Of a stretch of 64,000 nt of DNA, positions 43,916-55,351 are shown piece by piece. Positions within the stretch are counted from its first letter, which is position 1; each line of letters begins with the position of its first letter. The notes under the pieces are model-generated. The model was not told where the DNA came from. It made no database searches and saw only the letters and a program-made list of their open reading frames with translations. Position numbers and translations under genes: made by a program. Source of the DNA: Pholiota molesta (taxonomy: Eukaryota > Basidiomycota > Agaricomycetes > Agaricales > Strophariaceae); NCBI GenBank assembly GCA_014925825.1, contig JACGCK010000196.1:1-64000 (forward strand). The letters are read 5' to 3'.

Positions 43916-44127
43916 TTCCTATGCCCGGGGTATCATCATCCAAGGGTGGAATTCAGTTTTAGCTCAGACCTGAAAGCATCCCGAGGCTGCTGGTGGCCTT
44001 ACGGCGGCGCCGAAGACGCTCTCAGTGCAGATTTCATTTTGGAATATGTATGTCTTTGATTTCACTTGCGTGGGCGTTCTAAGACTCGTCTTGAGAATTC
44101 AACAGTGTTTGACGAGGCTACGCTAAG

Positions 44128-45830
44128 CTAATAGATATAATTATTACAAGGAAATGGGTCGTCGTCGTCCGATGAAAGCAGCATGCCAGTTCCATCTTTC
44201 TGTTCAACCCTCGTTACATCGCCGGTAGCATCACACAGAATCTTCGCAGAGATGTACGGGAGATGTTTCCCGCTAATGCTGGTCACAGACTCAAGGGCGG
44301 GGCAGACTATACCCAGCGCTTCTGCACTAGATACGAACTTCGCCCGCATTTCGTCATGCAACTCTGGTGGCGGCGCATTGCCGTACTTCGATTCCGTCGC
44401 AAATCCACAATAATAGAATCGTTTCATGTGTACGAGCTCAGATAAGATAGGACCGAGAGTTTGCTATACGAGGATAACCTCTCAGCCACAATGTACAGTA
44501 GTCTTGCTATAAATCACACACCAATGATTTCGAACCCAGAGTCGCTCCGTGAAGTCCAAGCTCCTCCAGATTTGGCGCCCCTCTAACAATCGAGTGCATG
44601 TATCCATCCATAAAACTTCGTGGTATCTTCTTCCTATTTTTCTCCGTCCTGAACTGTCCATCCAAAGTCTCGTACCAAAGATCGCCTTCCTGTCTGTAAT
44701 TCTCCCAGCTCCAAACGTCCTGTTGAATTTCAAGAGATTTCAGCTGCGGAAGGCCGTTCGGTAAGATGGCTCGCAGGAGATAAGGAACCTGTCCATTACA
44801 GCTTTCGGTAAACCCAAACTGACGAGCTGGGGAAGGATGACGACCAACTGGCGAATATCTCGGAACCGAGCCTAGAACAAATATTACGTTGAACAAGTTC
44901 AAGGCTGCTGCACGATATTGAATGTACTAACCTTTAACCGCTTCAGCTTGGGCAAAAAGCCCTTTCCAATCTGCCTCTCAGTAAACCAGTGGTCTAGGCA
45001 GTTGGTGAGTGATAAACTCTCAAGTTTAGGGTGCCGCCTGAAGAAGTCTATCGCCTGTGGAATCTCATGGTCTCTAGACGCAAAATGGTCCAAATGGAGC
45101 GATTTCAGGTTGGGAAATTCGAATGATAGAATGCGACTTCCATCTTGATAATCGCTCTTCAGATACAAGGTACGCAATGACGACGCGTGGCATGGAAGAT
45201 TGTTTATTATTTTCAAGTTGTTCGTTCTTGCCAGACCTTCACCCGTCCACTCCAGGCGTAAAACGGATAGGCCCTGTAGACCTTGGTAAGACGTCATTAA
45301 AGAGGAGAAATCTGAACACTCGCCGATATGGAATTAATCTCGTCGATTACATGTCCAGATAACCAAAGGTTATCAGATCCCTGTCCCACATTTCGCAAAT
45401 CCAAGGTATGCAAACGAGGGCACTCGCTACGTAGACTTCTCCAAAACTCAACGGGTAGAAGCGAACCGTGCCGTAAGTGAATGCCCAGGGCAACAATACT
45501 AGGTATCAGCCGCTCCTCGACTAGCATCTGGACCCCGACAAGGACATCAAAGGGCTTCCTTCCTTTCCGAGCTGTGACGGAGCGCTCGGACATGACGTAA
45601 AGCTCTGTGACTCCCAATCCCAGATGTGGCTCGCGCAGCAATCTCTGGATAACTGTGACTGCATCGTCTTCATTCCGGAGGATGAGACGCGCGTAGAGGA
45701 TGAGACGGACGATACTGTAAAAGAGGCGATTTCCAAGGGCCAACGAGAGCAGAGTAGAAGGAGCCGAGCGTAAAGGAAGGAATTAAGCGATGAGTGAGAA
45801 AAGTTCGGGGGGAAGGGTGAGAGGCAGCAT
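44128..45830 (-). pseudogene. F-box-like family copy 4, pseudogene
   Basis: Minus-strand exons at about 45830..45324, 45273..44932, 44871..44522 and 44463..44128. Three lesions are visible. The usual ATG-AAT start reads ACT-AAT. A TAA at 45785-45783 stops the frame within the F-box-like segment (LPPELFSLIA*FLPLRSAP). Exon 3 is 350 bp instead of 351 because one T is lost in GGTTTACCGAAAGC, which shifts the frame before PYLLRAILPNGLPQL. Intron 1 has a GCGAGT donor. The remaining sequence is still easily aligned, so decay is recent. It lies beside the right end of element C. Confidence 0.85.
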
Positions 45831-46186
45831 CAGTGCAACGGAATTAGTGTTGTGGGCAGAACTGAGTTGAGATATCATATCGATTCGATAACCAGTGACC
45901 AGTGAAGAGCTTGAAGCTGGAAGTTGAATGAATGCCACAAGCATTTGACTCACACGGAATACCTTGGCCCAGTGGATTGACATATCGACTCCGATATCAT
46001 TTGATGTGTTTGGATTGGCACTCAATTCATTTAGTTCCCACATGCAACATTTTCAATCATGTCTTCAGCAGGGCGGTGATTAATGGACAAGTTCTGAGAT
46101 CGCCGAGCCCGTGTTGTTTGTATTTCTGCTTTAAGTTGAGGCGAGTTAACAACAGTTATCAGTCATCGACATATCAAAATTGACTT
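45831..46186. other. No gene seen
   Basis: AT-rich sequence upstream of pseudogene copy 4. The family promoter block is not clearly recognisable here, consistent with decay. Confidence 0.4.
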
Positions 46187-46400
46187 AAAAGTTGCGCTTG
46201 TACTTGCGCTCTTGCGCTACTTTGCATACGCGCAAGTTAGCGCAAATACGTGGATTTGGGGCGCAAGTTAGTGCGAGTTTGCGCAAGTACTTCCTTTACC
46301 CTTATCAGCTTGGAATCAGCATAGCTATTTACTTGTATATCGTATCCAGCTGGTTGAATAATAAAAAATCTTGATTTATAACACTCGAATGTACCTTAAA
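46187..46400. repeat. Orphan left-end fragment of the element C family
   Basis: Matches 23850-24090 in the same orientation: TTGCGCTCTTGCGCTAC.., GCGCAAGTTAGCGCAAAT and TATTTACTTGTATATCGTAT, to CGAATGTACC. The terminal GGGC bases, a TSD and a right end are missing, so it is a truncated relic of a second copy. Confidence 0.7.
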
Positions 46401-46633
46401 GTCGGCTAAGCAATGCACAAGTAAGATATAGGGAGGAAAGATCGATTGTCTCGATCAAATTCATTTCTTGATTGTATGTAAATTAAATAGCGAGATTCGA
46501 GTCCGGCGTCATAAAAAAATTGATGATGGAGTTAAAAACGGGTCACAGAGAAGATAGGCACAACACCGCGCCAATGCGTCTACATAAGTACAGACATGCT
46601 GCGCAGGCTCTACTGATGGAATCTAATCTACTT

Positions 46634-46669
46634 AAGCGGGCTGAGTCTCGATCGAGACTCAGCCTGCTT
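46634..46669. repeat. 36-bp palindrome
   Basis: GGCTGAGTCTCG-ATCG-centred palindrome: the inner 26 bp are perfectly self-complementary, extending to 36 bp with one mismatched pair. It lies in the relic related to positions 1-370, whose copy lacks it. Confidence 0.85.
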
Positions 46670-46739
46670 GAGCCAGAGTCCACTACCACACCGGTCCTGC
46701 ATTGATGTAATAATTTGAGCCGTCGCAGTAAAGCTGAAC

Positions 46740-47010
46740 AAGTGGTGGAATATAGGCCATTAATATTTAATGATGGGAGTCGATTGAGAACATTTGATCG
46801 CCCATCATATTGACATCTGAATCAGAAACGCACAAGTATCCATTCTGAATTCTGTAGGCATCTATTTGAGCCCACATCCGTTGAATCAAATGTGGTGAAT
46901 AAATATCTAACTAAGTCGATTTAGGACTAGACTTGTGAATTGTTTACCACTGAGTGTATTACTGTGCCTGGTACAGAGAACAGCACAACAGGCATGTCTA
47001 CCGCTGGGCA
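46740..47010 (-). pseudogene. Gene relic related to 1-370
   Basis: The minus strand reads VDMPVVLFSVPGTVIHSVVN, stops, then MWAQIDAYRIQNGYLCVSDS and SDVNMMGDQMFSIDSHH. The same segments occur in order at 1-370 on the plus strand. Parent protein not recognised. Confidence 0.45.
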
Positions 47011-47401
47011 ATGTAAAGGTTATGTATACTGTCCATATGTGTAACGTATTAAAAACTATCTTATTTGGAAAAATCCAAGTTGCTTGAGTTGTCCTGCTAG
47101 TTGTTCTACTGTCTTACTATCGAATGGAGAAATCTTGGAGTATCAAATAGCCCACTGTGGGCGCACCTGCTACAGGTAGATTATGTCGCAAATTGTGGGT
47201 ATTGATTACGCTCCAAGTGTACCACAGCTAATGTGTGTTGGTGGATCCATCATAATATAAATCTTTTAAGGGCTCGCCGAATACGATACGGCGTGGATCG
47301 GTACTGACGGACTGAGGATTTTTTAATCAATGGTCCTAGATAGTATAAAATGGATGCCAGTTTCGAATGTGTCCTTAGAGCTGGTCTCCTTACTACCCAA
47401 C
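47011..47401. other. Spacer and likely promoter of the secreted-protein gene
   Basis: AT-rich spacer. A TATAAA-like TATAAAATGG near 47343 lies 60 bp before the chosen ATG; upstream ATGs at 47330 and 47354 would add residues ahead of the signal peptide. No other gene is seen. Confidence 0.4.
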
Positions 47402-48338
47402 ATGCGCTGGACGTATACCTTTTTCATTGCGATTCATCTCCTTTTACAAACCGTTGCGCACCCTATCTCTTCTGTGGCCCCAGACAAAGGCGCCTTCGAA
47501 CTGACAAGAAGAGAACCTCTTCCTGCAGTAACGCGCTTGCAATCCAAGCCTAAATTAAACCCTGTCCCTCCGAAGCTGGTTCAAAAGAAGACTCAAAAGA
47601 AGACCCAAAGTACTCGCAGAGCTGGTTCGTCTTCGCTATTTTTGCTGTCTATTTTGTGCTAGAATCATCATAACAGGTGCCAAAGGTTCAAATATTGCCA
47701 ATGTCAAGGCAAAGGCACTTAAAACATCAACCTACCGAAAGACTGCCTTGAAAAATGCCAACAAGAGCAAAAACTTCAGTCGTCTTCAAGCAGGTATAGC
47801 GTCCGACATTTTGAATATCTTATAGCCACGCTAAAAATATCCCATTAGACCATATTCTCGAAGCTCAGACAGTCTCGCGTTACATAAATGGACCAATAGA
47901 TGAGCAATGCAGAGGCACCCTCAAGAATCATCTGAATGCAAAAGAGAACCTTGATATGCTGGAAGCAAACCATAATCTGCACGTAGGTGTTCCGCCTGAT
48001 AGACGCGGCGACGGGCTAGGTACTTAGCCAACTAACTTGAATCTTAGAAGGGAATCGTAGTGACGGCCTTGAATCGTGGCTTGAATCCTAAGGAACCGTT
48101 CCACAAACCGGTCAAGGCTTATATACAAAAGCATGCAGTCGCCATCCAGAAAACTGCGGTAAAAATCGATCAGGAATTTAGGCCACTGGGAAAGGTAAAT
48201 ACAAGAGTTTTGGGACGCCAAAGCGTCAACGATGCTGATTGAGGTTCATGTTTACAGTGCGCACATATTCCAGTACCACATACTGATGGAGTGCTACAAG
48301 CAGCAAAACACATGATCGCACATGCCAAGAACGTTTGA
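47402..48338 (+). CDS. Small secreted basic protein
   Basis: Five exons, 47402..47624, 47677..47793, 47849..47982, 48048..48194 and 48258..48338, giving 233 aa with all phases consistent. The start at 47402 is chosen because MRWTYTFFIAIHLLLQTVAH is a classical signal peptide with likely cleavage near AHP-ISS. The mature part is Lys-rich and helical (KLVQKKTQKKTQSTRR, KGSNIANVKAKALK, LNAKENLDMLEANHNLH, ending AAKHMIAHAKNV), with one or two Cys. No domain is recognised. Small secreted lineage-specific proteins of this kind are often effector candidates, but nothing in the sequence proves such a role. Confidence 0.65.
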
Positions 48339-48916
48339 ACGCTCAGTTTATTCAATTATTAGCTATTTCGAACGCACGGTTTCTCAGATCATGAGTCCAT
48401 AGTATAACAATCGGAAAACATAATATAAACTGTCATCCCGCATATCTAGATGAAGATTCCTGTCTTGTTGAGCTTTGTGAAGATTCCGTCTCGACGAATT
48501 CGCCAGAAATTCTCGTCATATCACACACAGGCAAACTCAGATAAGTTAAAGTTGCGTATGTTCCCCTCAGCCTCCCTTGGTATGCATAGTGGAGAAGATA
48601 TCGAACGCATATCATTAGGTCTTATGTTTATAGTAGAATGGTGCAACGAATCACCCTGTCATTGTAATCTATCTAATTGAGTCGAATTTTTGTTCTGAGG
48701 GAAACGATTAATCAAGTCCTATCAGGTGATAACCTGGATCGATAGGCCGATCTTCTGATACACACTGTCATACATAGCGACAGGAATGTTAACCCGATCC
48801 AGAATTAAAACTTTAAAATAACATCTTGTCAATCAACCAGCCCTAAGTCAGAGTCCGTCCCAAGTATAAACCAAACTACACATCAACGGTATAGTTTCAA
48901 TACTCCGACTCTAACC
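48339..48916 (+). promoter_or_regulatory. Spacer with promoter block of F-box copy 5
   Basis: AT-rich. The family block is partly kept: ACCAGCCCTAAG at 48836-48847, 81 bp before the ATG, and CAATACTCCGACTC just before the start. No gene is seen in the rest. Confidence 0.45.
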
Positions 48917-50649
48917 ATGGACCTTGTTGCACCTGTGCCCTTCACATTTCCCCCAGAACTCTTCCCCATTATAGCGTCTTTTGTTCCTTTACGGTCCGCT
49001 CCACATACGCTGCATGCTTTAGCACTTGGAAATCGCCGCTTCTACGATATCTGTCGCCCCCTCATCTATTCGCGCCTTATCCTTCGGAATGAGGACGACG
49101 CAATTGGTGTTATCCAAAAAATAATGGATGAGCCACAGCTAGGATTGGCTGTTACGGAGATATATATCATGTCTGTGCTATCCGTCGAAGCTGGGAACGG
49201 GAAGAAGCCATTCGACGTTGTCGCCGGCCTGCAAATGCTCGTCACAAAAGGCTTGATACCTCGTCTCGTTGCATTGGGACTCTATCCGTTGAAAGATTGG
49301 ACATACGATAAGAATTTCGAGATAATCTTGCAAGGACGTTTACTCGTCGACTTTTGGATTAAGCTACGGAACGAGTGTCCTCGCCTGCATACCTTGATAT
49401 TGCGAAATGTGGGTCAGAGTTTCATGGACCCCTGGATAACGGGGCCTGTGATCGACGAGATCAACTCTCTATCGGCGAGTAATCATATTTCTCTTGGGCG
49501 AAAAATAAAATTTATGAAATTTTACAGGGACTTTCAGTCTTGCGCTTGGAATGGAGGGGTGAAGAATTGGAAGAGAAAGAAGATTTGAAGATTTTGAACA
49601 ACCTTCCCCTTCTCGCATCGTCATTGCATACTCTAAGTCTGCGAAGCGGATTCCGAGAGGCAACAGTCCTTCTATCCCTTGATTTCCCTCACTTGAAATT
49701 GCTGCGCTTGCAAAATTTCTTATCTGAGAACGACACTGAAAAGGTACGAGGGTTCTTTCAACGGCATCCGCAACTCGAAAGTCTATCGCTCGAAGATTCC
49801 ATGCATACCTGGTTCCCAGATGATATAGGAGTTGGATTTTTACCGAATTTGAAGCATTTAAAGGTTCGTTATTTGATATCGTTCAGAAGCTTGAGCCCAA
49901 ATGATGTGTATTCGTTCTAGGCTAGATTTGAAGATATTCGCCTATTGGTCGCCATTCTTCCACAGCTCGTTAGTCTCGGATTTACCACGAGCTATAACGG
50001 CCAAGTTCCTTATCTGCTCCGCGCTGTGTTACCGAATGGTCTCCCTAAACTGAAATCTCTCGAAATTGAACAGGATGTTAGGGGTTGGGAGGACCACACA
50101 CTGGAAGGTGTTCTATGGTATGAGACCTTGGATGGCGAGTTCCGGACAGAGAACAACCGCAAGAAAATGGACCGTGACTTTATGAACGGATATATGCATT
50201 CGATTGTGAGAGGGGCGCCGAATTTGGAGGAGCTAGGACTTCATGGCATGGCCTTGTCATCGGCGTCATTAGTAAGTGCGCAACCACTTACTTGGCTGCA
50301 TCGTTCCTAATTTTCTCGGTAGAGAATTCTGTCGCTTACCTTGTGTCACCTTGTGAAGCTGGAACGATTCTACTATCGCGGATTTTCGCCCGATCCGAAA
50401 TACGGAACTGCACCACATCCGAGGACCCACAAAAGATCGCTCGTTGATTTTCTGGCTAGCGCAAAGGCTCTGGCTCTAGTGTGTCCGCGCCTCGAATCTG
50501 TCACGAGTATCAGTGGAAGAGACCTCCCGTACGTCTCAGGCGTGATAGAGAGAAGTTCTGTAGGAGACGTAAAAGCAGTCAGGTCGGTTGCCGGCGTTGG
50601 ATTACTCATTCCGGCGGACGAGAATGATCCCTTTCCATGTAATACCTGA
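48917..50649 (+). CDS. F-box-like/LRR-like protein, family copy 5
   Basis: Exons 48917..49474, 49528..49863, 49921..50271 and 50323..50649, phase 0, giving 523 aa. Intron 1 begins GCGAGT instead of GTGAGT, a GC-AG intron. Reading GC-AG keeps exon 1 at the family length and joins SLS to GLSVLRLEWRGEE. The domain order is as in the other copies: FPPELFPIIASFVPLRSAPH, Leu-rich middle (LHTLSLRSGF, LKLLRLQNF), and a C-terminus of YVSGVIERSSVGDV and IPADENDPFPC. The frame is intact. Confidence 0.78.
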
Positions 50650-53450
50650 ACCTGTTTACTTTGATGTCCAATACTAAATCGGGTCACCGTTCTCATTCTC
50701 GAATGGACTCAATGATATGAAAGTTCAGGATATTAATCTAGAGACCATAACATTTGATACTCGCGTGTTGGATTTGCGCTGAACCGCGACTTCTTGACGT
50801 GCGAGGCTGGATACCATGATGCGGCTCGCTGCGCGAGTCTAACTTATTTCGTCACAACCTTACCACAGGGAACCTTATGACATTTCCGTCCCGCAAAAGC
50901 AGCAGCAACAAAGGGAAAAAAACACGTCCATGAGGCCCGATAGAACCATAAATCACATAACCCACGCGTTCCCCACATCACCCACCCTTTACACACAAAC
51001 CCTGACCGCGCCAGTACACATCCACATGCGACAGAGCCGTAACTCATCATCATTCACCCACCGCGCCCACATATACGTACAAGCTCCCAACCGCGCCGAC
51101 CGCGCGAATCGCACAGGCAATGACTAGACCCCGCGCCCGTGCGGATATCCAAAAAGATTGCGGACAGCAAGGCGCGCGGATGGGGAGCTGCCCCCGCCCC
51201 GCCCAACCCGCGACTGTGCATACGCGTGCATCGATGACGCACGGCTCTACGCCGACCGCAGCGCGCCCTGCATCGGGGCGTTGTTCAAAGCTATGCGCAG
51301 ACGACCAGTATCAGCAAAATCCCAATGCGTGAGTGGGGGCGTATCAGCCCCCAGTGCACGTGTGCAGGGGCAGGCGATTCTGGTGGCCGTGGAGGAAGAC
51401 AGGAGCAAAACAAGTGTAGAACGCCCAGAGCGATACCCCAGCGCTGCCTGGGTGTGATCAGCGGCACAATTTCGTACTCCTCCGCTCACCCATCCCACGT
51501 CCCCGCCGCGCTACCCTGAAGCTCGGCCGCGCGTAATCCGGTGTGGCCTACTTACCCAATCTGCGACGCGTACTGCGGTTCGTTTGTCCTCCTCGCCTTT
51601 TCGCGGCAGCGGCACAGGCGAGAGCGGGCGCGCTGGAGTGATCGATGTTGGCTCGATGCAAGACGTTTGCGACTCGGCACGAAGGAGAGCTAGCGCGACG
51701 AGGATGTGACACGTTGAAGACAACGAAACTTTGGACAACGTTGTGTCGTTCGGATCCCCGGCGGGCCGGTGGTGCACCTCAAGCCATCGGTTCATCACAA
51801 GCCGAAAGATAGCCTAAGAACCGGCTTCAAGCGGCTTCACCTTTTTCTTTCAACATTGTCATCTTTACGAACAACCATGCCCTTCTCAAACCGCCTAGCT
51901 AGCAGCTCCTCCTACTTAGTACTCACTCCTCGCTCGACTTGAGATGGCTCTCCGAATTCTCAGGCGAACTTCCAACTATCTGCGACGGCACGCGGCGTCA
52001 TACCCATGCCCATCATCGATTGTCGGGCGCGCCCCGCCCCAGCCCGACCCCTCGCAGGTCTGACGAGAGCGCGATGAGGTTTAGCTGCCCTTATCCAGCA
52101 GCAGCCCCACTTCCGAGCGCCTGACCATACGTGTACATCGATGACGTGCTGGACATCACTTGTGCAGATAGTTCTTGGGAGCGGAATAGTAAGTCCTCTC
52201 TACCTCTTTCGCGCCACATCCATGTAGCTCGTCGCCCAAGCCAAACGCGTTTTATGCCTAGAACTGATTTTTCTATCTCCAGCAACCTCGAACGCTCCGA
52301 ACACGAATTGCAAGCCCCCACTTAGCGCGGCTAACCGCGACATGATTGGTGATGACGAGGAGCTGACGGGAAGGACGACGAAGTAGCTGCTGAGCTTTAC
52401 GAACTCACAGGGGTGTTATAGACGATGTCCCTCGAGCATCCAATATTGCATGTTATTCGGCGACGTCGAGAACGCGAATGGAGAGGGTGTACCCGAGTAT
52501 TGCAGCCGCCACAGTTCTATGATTCTGATTACGCGCATTCGACGCCCCCAGTTCGTGCTACATCAATACCAGGCGGCGCTTCCTGCTCCTGCTTCACCCA
52601 TCTACAACCGCCGGGAAAAGAAAGCTGCCTTCATCATTGCCAACAACGCCCCTGCTACCTACTCCCACGGCCTCTTATCAGCCGCCCCAGGCAGCGCGCG
52701 CTCCCAAGCCCCAGCTACGAGTGCCCGATTTCCCCAAAGCTCTGTAGTTTCCTGTCCCCACCTCCGCCCAATCAGAGGGAGCAGACTGAGAGTACGGCCG
52801 ATGACGCCCACATGGAACCCCTCACGCTCATGACTACCTTCTATCGGAAGGTGTTGGGCTGCACCCCCCTCCGTTTCCAGGAGCAGTGGGCGTCTGAAAG
52901 TACGCGTACACCATTGGCGCGCCGGGCGTCCGTCGTTCCCCCTGTGGTGTTATTATTCGTGCAGAGAGGTCTTGGAAGGAGGACCTAAGCGTTTGGCTTG
53001 CTCACTTATGCCAAACTCTCTCCATACCCTGATCTGACTTTGACTTTTACGAAGCGCCGTTGACATGCAATATTGGACGCCTGGTCTACGGGGTTTGTCG
53101 CCCGGTCTGACTCTGTGGCGATCTTCACATCGTCTACTTCATCGGATGATGTCGTGCTACTTAGAGGCGTGGGTCAGGCTGTAGCTCATCGATGGATGCT
53201 CTCTGGGACGGCAACCTCTAGTGACGTACCGGCGCTCACTTACGTTCGACGACACCCTTATTGCGTTCTCTTCATTGGTATTCGTGTTTTTTTGCACTCC
53301 ATTGCTCTGGTCAGTCTTATTACGTTTGTAGCACTGGATCTCTGATTATCTGGCATCTTGTCTAGTATTACTACCAACGCTTGTAGGGTAGAACGAATGA
53401 TCTAATCAATGCAAGTCATTTGTTTTGTCGTGCTGGAGAATCAAGTCGTA
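50650..53450. other. GC-rich relic, paralogous to about 57.0-59.3 kb
   Basis: Ordered blocks recur in both places: TCTCCGAATTCTCAGGCGAA near 51950 with TCTTCGAATTCTCTGGTGAA near 57425; GTGTACATCGATGACG near 52131 and 58058; GCAGAGAGGTCTTGGAAGGA near 52963 and 58717; ACTTCATCGGATGATG near 53138 and 59084. A short exon-like stretch (YVYIDD..) precedes a GTAAGTCC donor in both copies. Frames differ between copies, so this is a duplicated decayed gene plus spacer, not a working gene. Confidence 0.5.
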
Positions 53451-53613
53451 TCAGATGCTGATCTACATAATGATGTCCTTACATACACGTCAAAAGGAAC
53501 GAGCAGTTGATCCAGGATTAAAATATAAAAATGTTGATCAACCAGCCCTGATTGATTTCTTGTGCGGTTAATATCTACAAAATTCAACACATTTTCAATA
53601 CTCGACCTCAACC

Positions 53614-55351
53614 ATGAATCCGGCACTTAATACCTTACCACCAGAACTCTTCCCTGTTATAGCGGCTTTTGTCCCTTTACGAGCCGCTCCACCTACGCTG
53701 CGTGCTTGGGCACTTGCAAATCGTCACTGCTACGATATATGTCGCCCACTCCTCTACTCGCGCCTCATCCTTCGAAGTGAAGACGACGCAATAGGCGTCA
53801 TCCAAAGGATTATAGCTGAGCCACAGATAGGCTTCGCCGTCACAGAGCTATACATTATGTCTGAACTATCTATCGAAGCTCGGACAGGGAAGAAGGCGTT
53901 CGACGTCGTTGCCGGCCTGCAGATGCTAGTTACAAAAGGCTTGCTACCTCGTATGATTGCTTTGGGCCTCTATTTGCTGAAAGGTTGGGCATACGACGAA
54001 GATTCCAAGAAAGTCTCGTGCGGACATTTACTCGCCGACTTTTGGATTAATCTACGCAACAACTGTCCTCGTTTGCGAACCTTGATATTGCGCAATGTCG
54101 GGCACAGTTTCCATGATCCCTGGCTGACAGGGACCGTGATTGACGAGATCATCTCCCTATCGGTGAGTAACGGCATTGCTCATAGCCAGAAAACCTGATT
54201 TATCTGGCATTCCAGAACCAGAATCTTGTTGCCTTGCGCCTCGAATGGAATACGGAAGGACCGGAAGGAGAAGACAGTTTGAAGATTTTGAACAACCTTC
54301 CCCGTCTGGGTTCATCGTTGCATACGTTGAGTTTGAAAAGTGATCTACAAGAGGCGACAATCCTTTTTTCCCTTGATTTTCCCTACTTGAGGTTGCTTCG
54401 CCTGTTCGATTTTGTATCTCTCAACAACACTGCAAAGGTACAATGGTTCTTTGAGCGACATCCGCAACTCGAAAGTCTATCACTCGAACAGTGCTCGCAA
54501 ACCTGGTTCTCCGATAACATCGAAGTTGGATTTTTGCCGAATTTAAAACATTTAAAGGTTACTATATCTCTTATTGTTCAGAAGGCTCTATTTCACTCAA
54601 TGTGTATTCATTGCAGGCTAGATTCGAAGATATTCGTTTGTTGACTCCTATTCTTCCACAGCTGGTTAGCTTGGGATTTACCCAAAGCTATAACGGACAA
54701 GTGCCTTATCTACTCCGTGCCGTATTGCGAGATGGACTTCCGCAACTGAAATCATTGGAAATAGAGCAACACACTTATGGTTTGGCTGATCTCAAGCTGG
54801 AAGGGCTTCAATGGTATGAGACTTTGGATGGGGAGTTCCGGACACGACGATGGAGGCATCAGGAATGGGACTTCTTGACCTACGAATATATGCATTCGAT
54901 TGTCAGAGGGGCGCCCAACTTGGAGGAGTTGGGACTTCACGGAATGCATATGACGTCTGCACAATTGGTACGTGCGCGCCCACGTATTCGGCTGAACCAC
55001 TCCTAATATTCCTTATAGAGAACTATGAAGCCTGACTTGGCTCAGCTCGCGAAGATGGAAAGATTCTACTATCACGGCTTTACGACCGATCCGAGCTATG
55101 GACGCGCACCGCACCCGAGGTTCCATAAAGAATTACTCGCGGATTTCCTGGCTAGCGCAGAGGCGCTCGCGCGAGGATGTAAGCGCCTCGCATCTGTGAC
55201 GAGTATTAATGCAAATACACTCCCGTACGTCTCTGCTGCGATAGAGAGAAATGCCGTTGGGGATGTCACATCAGTCAGGCCGGTGGATGGTGTTGGAATG
55301 CTGATTTCGGCGGACGAGAATGACCCCTTTCCCTATCATTTAAATGCTTGA
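53614..55351 (+). CDS. F-box-like/LRR-like protein, family copy 6
   Basis: Exons 53614..54162, 54222..54557, 54617..54967 and 55019..55351, phase 0, giving 522 aa. The N-terminus is slightly shorter (LPPELFPVIAAFVPLRAAPP). Leu-rich middle VALRLEWNTEG, LHTLSLKSDL, LRLLRLFDF; C-terminus YVSAAIERNAVGDV and ISADENDPFPY, where the usual PFPCN ending has become PFPYHLNA. ACCAGCCCTGA lies 73 bp before the ATG. Intact; canonical GT-AG introns. Confidence 0.8.

Larger units (their letters stand above)
23839..43926 (+). mobile_element. Element C: GCM/peptidase/PHD transposon, heavily nested
   Basis: The exact 9-bp duplication GGGGTATCA flanks it (23830-23838, 43927-43935). The TIRs are imperfect: GGGCCACTAGAAATTTGCGC left, GGGCATAGGAAAATTTGCGC right reading inward, each continuing into TTGCGCTC and arrays of GCGCAAG. 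The total is 20,088 bp. Subtracting nested insertions D, G and H leaves about 7.3 kb, containing one large multi-exon gene. A 9-bp TSD, GC-rich ends and a GCM-type zinc finger are known from Mutator-like (MULE) elements, so C is best placed near that superfamily (inference). Confidence 0.85.

Noticed and set aside
23600..44060. Host exon restored by excision of element C
   Set aside because: A minus-strand C-terminus-like stretch (SPIVREMFRRKVQQARADQ) lies left of C, and a possible upstream exon lies right of it. The joining intron and upstream frame could not be made convincing.
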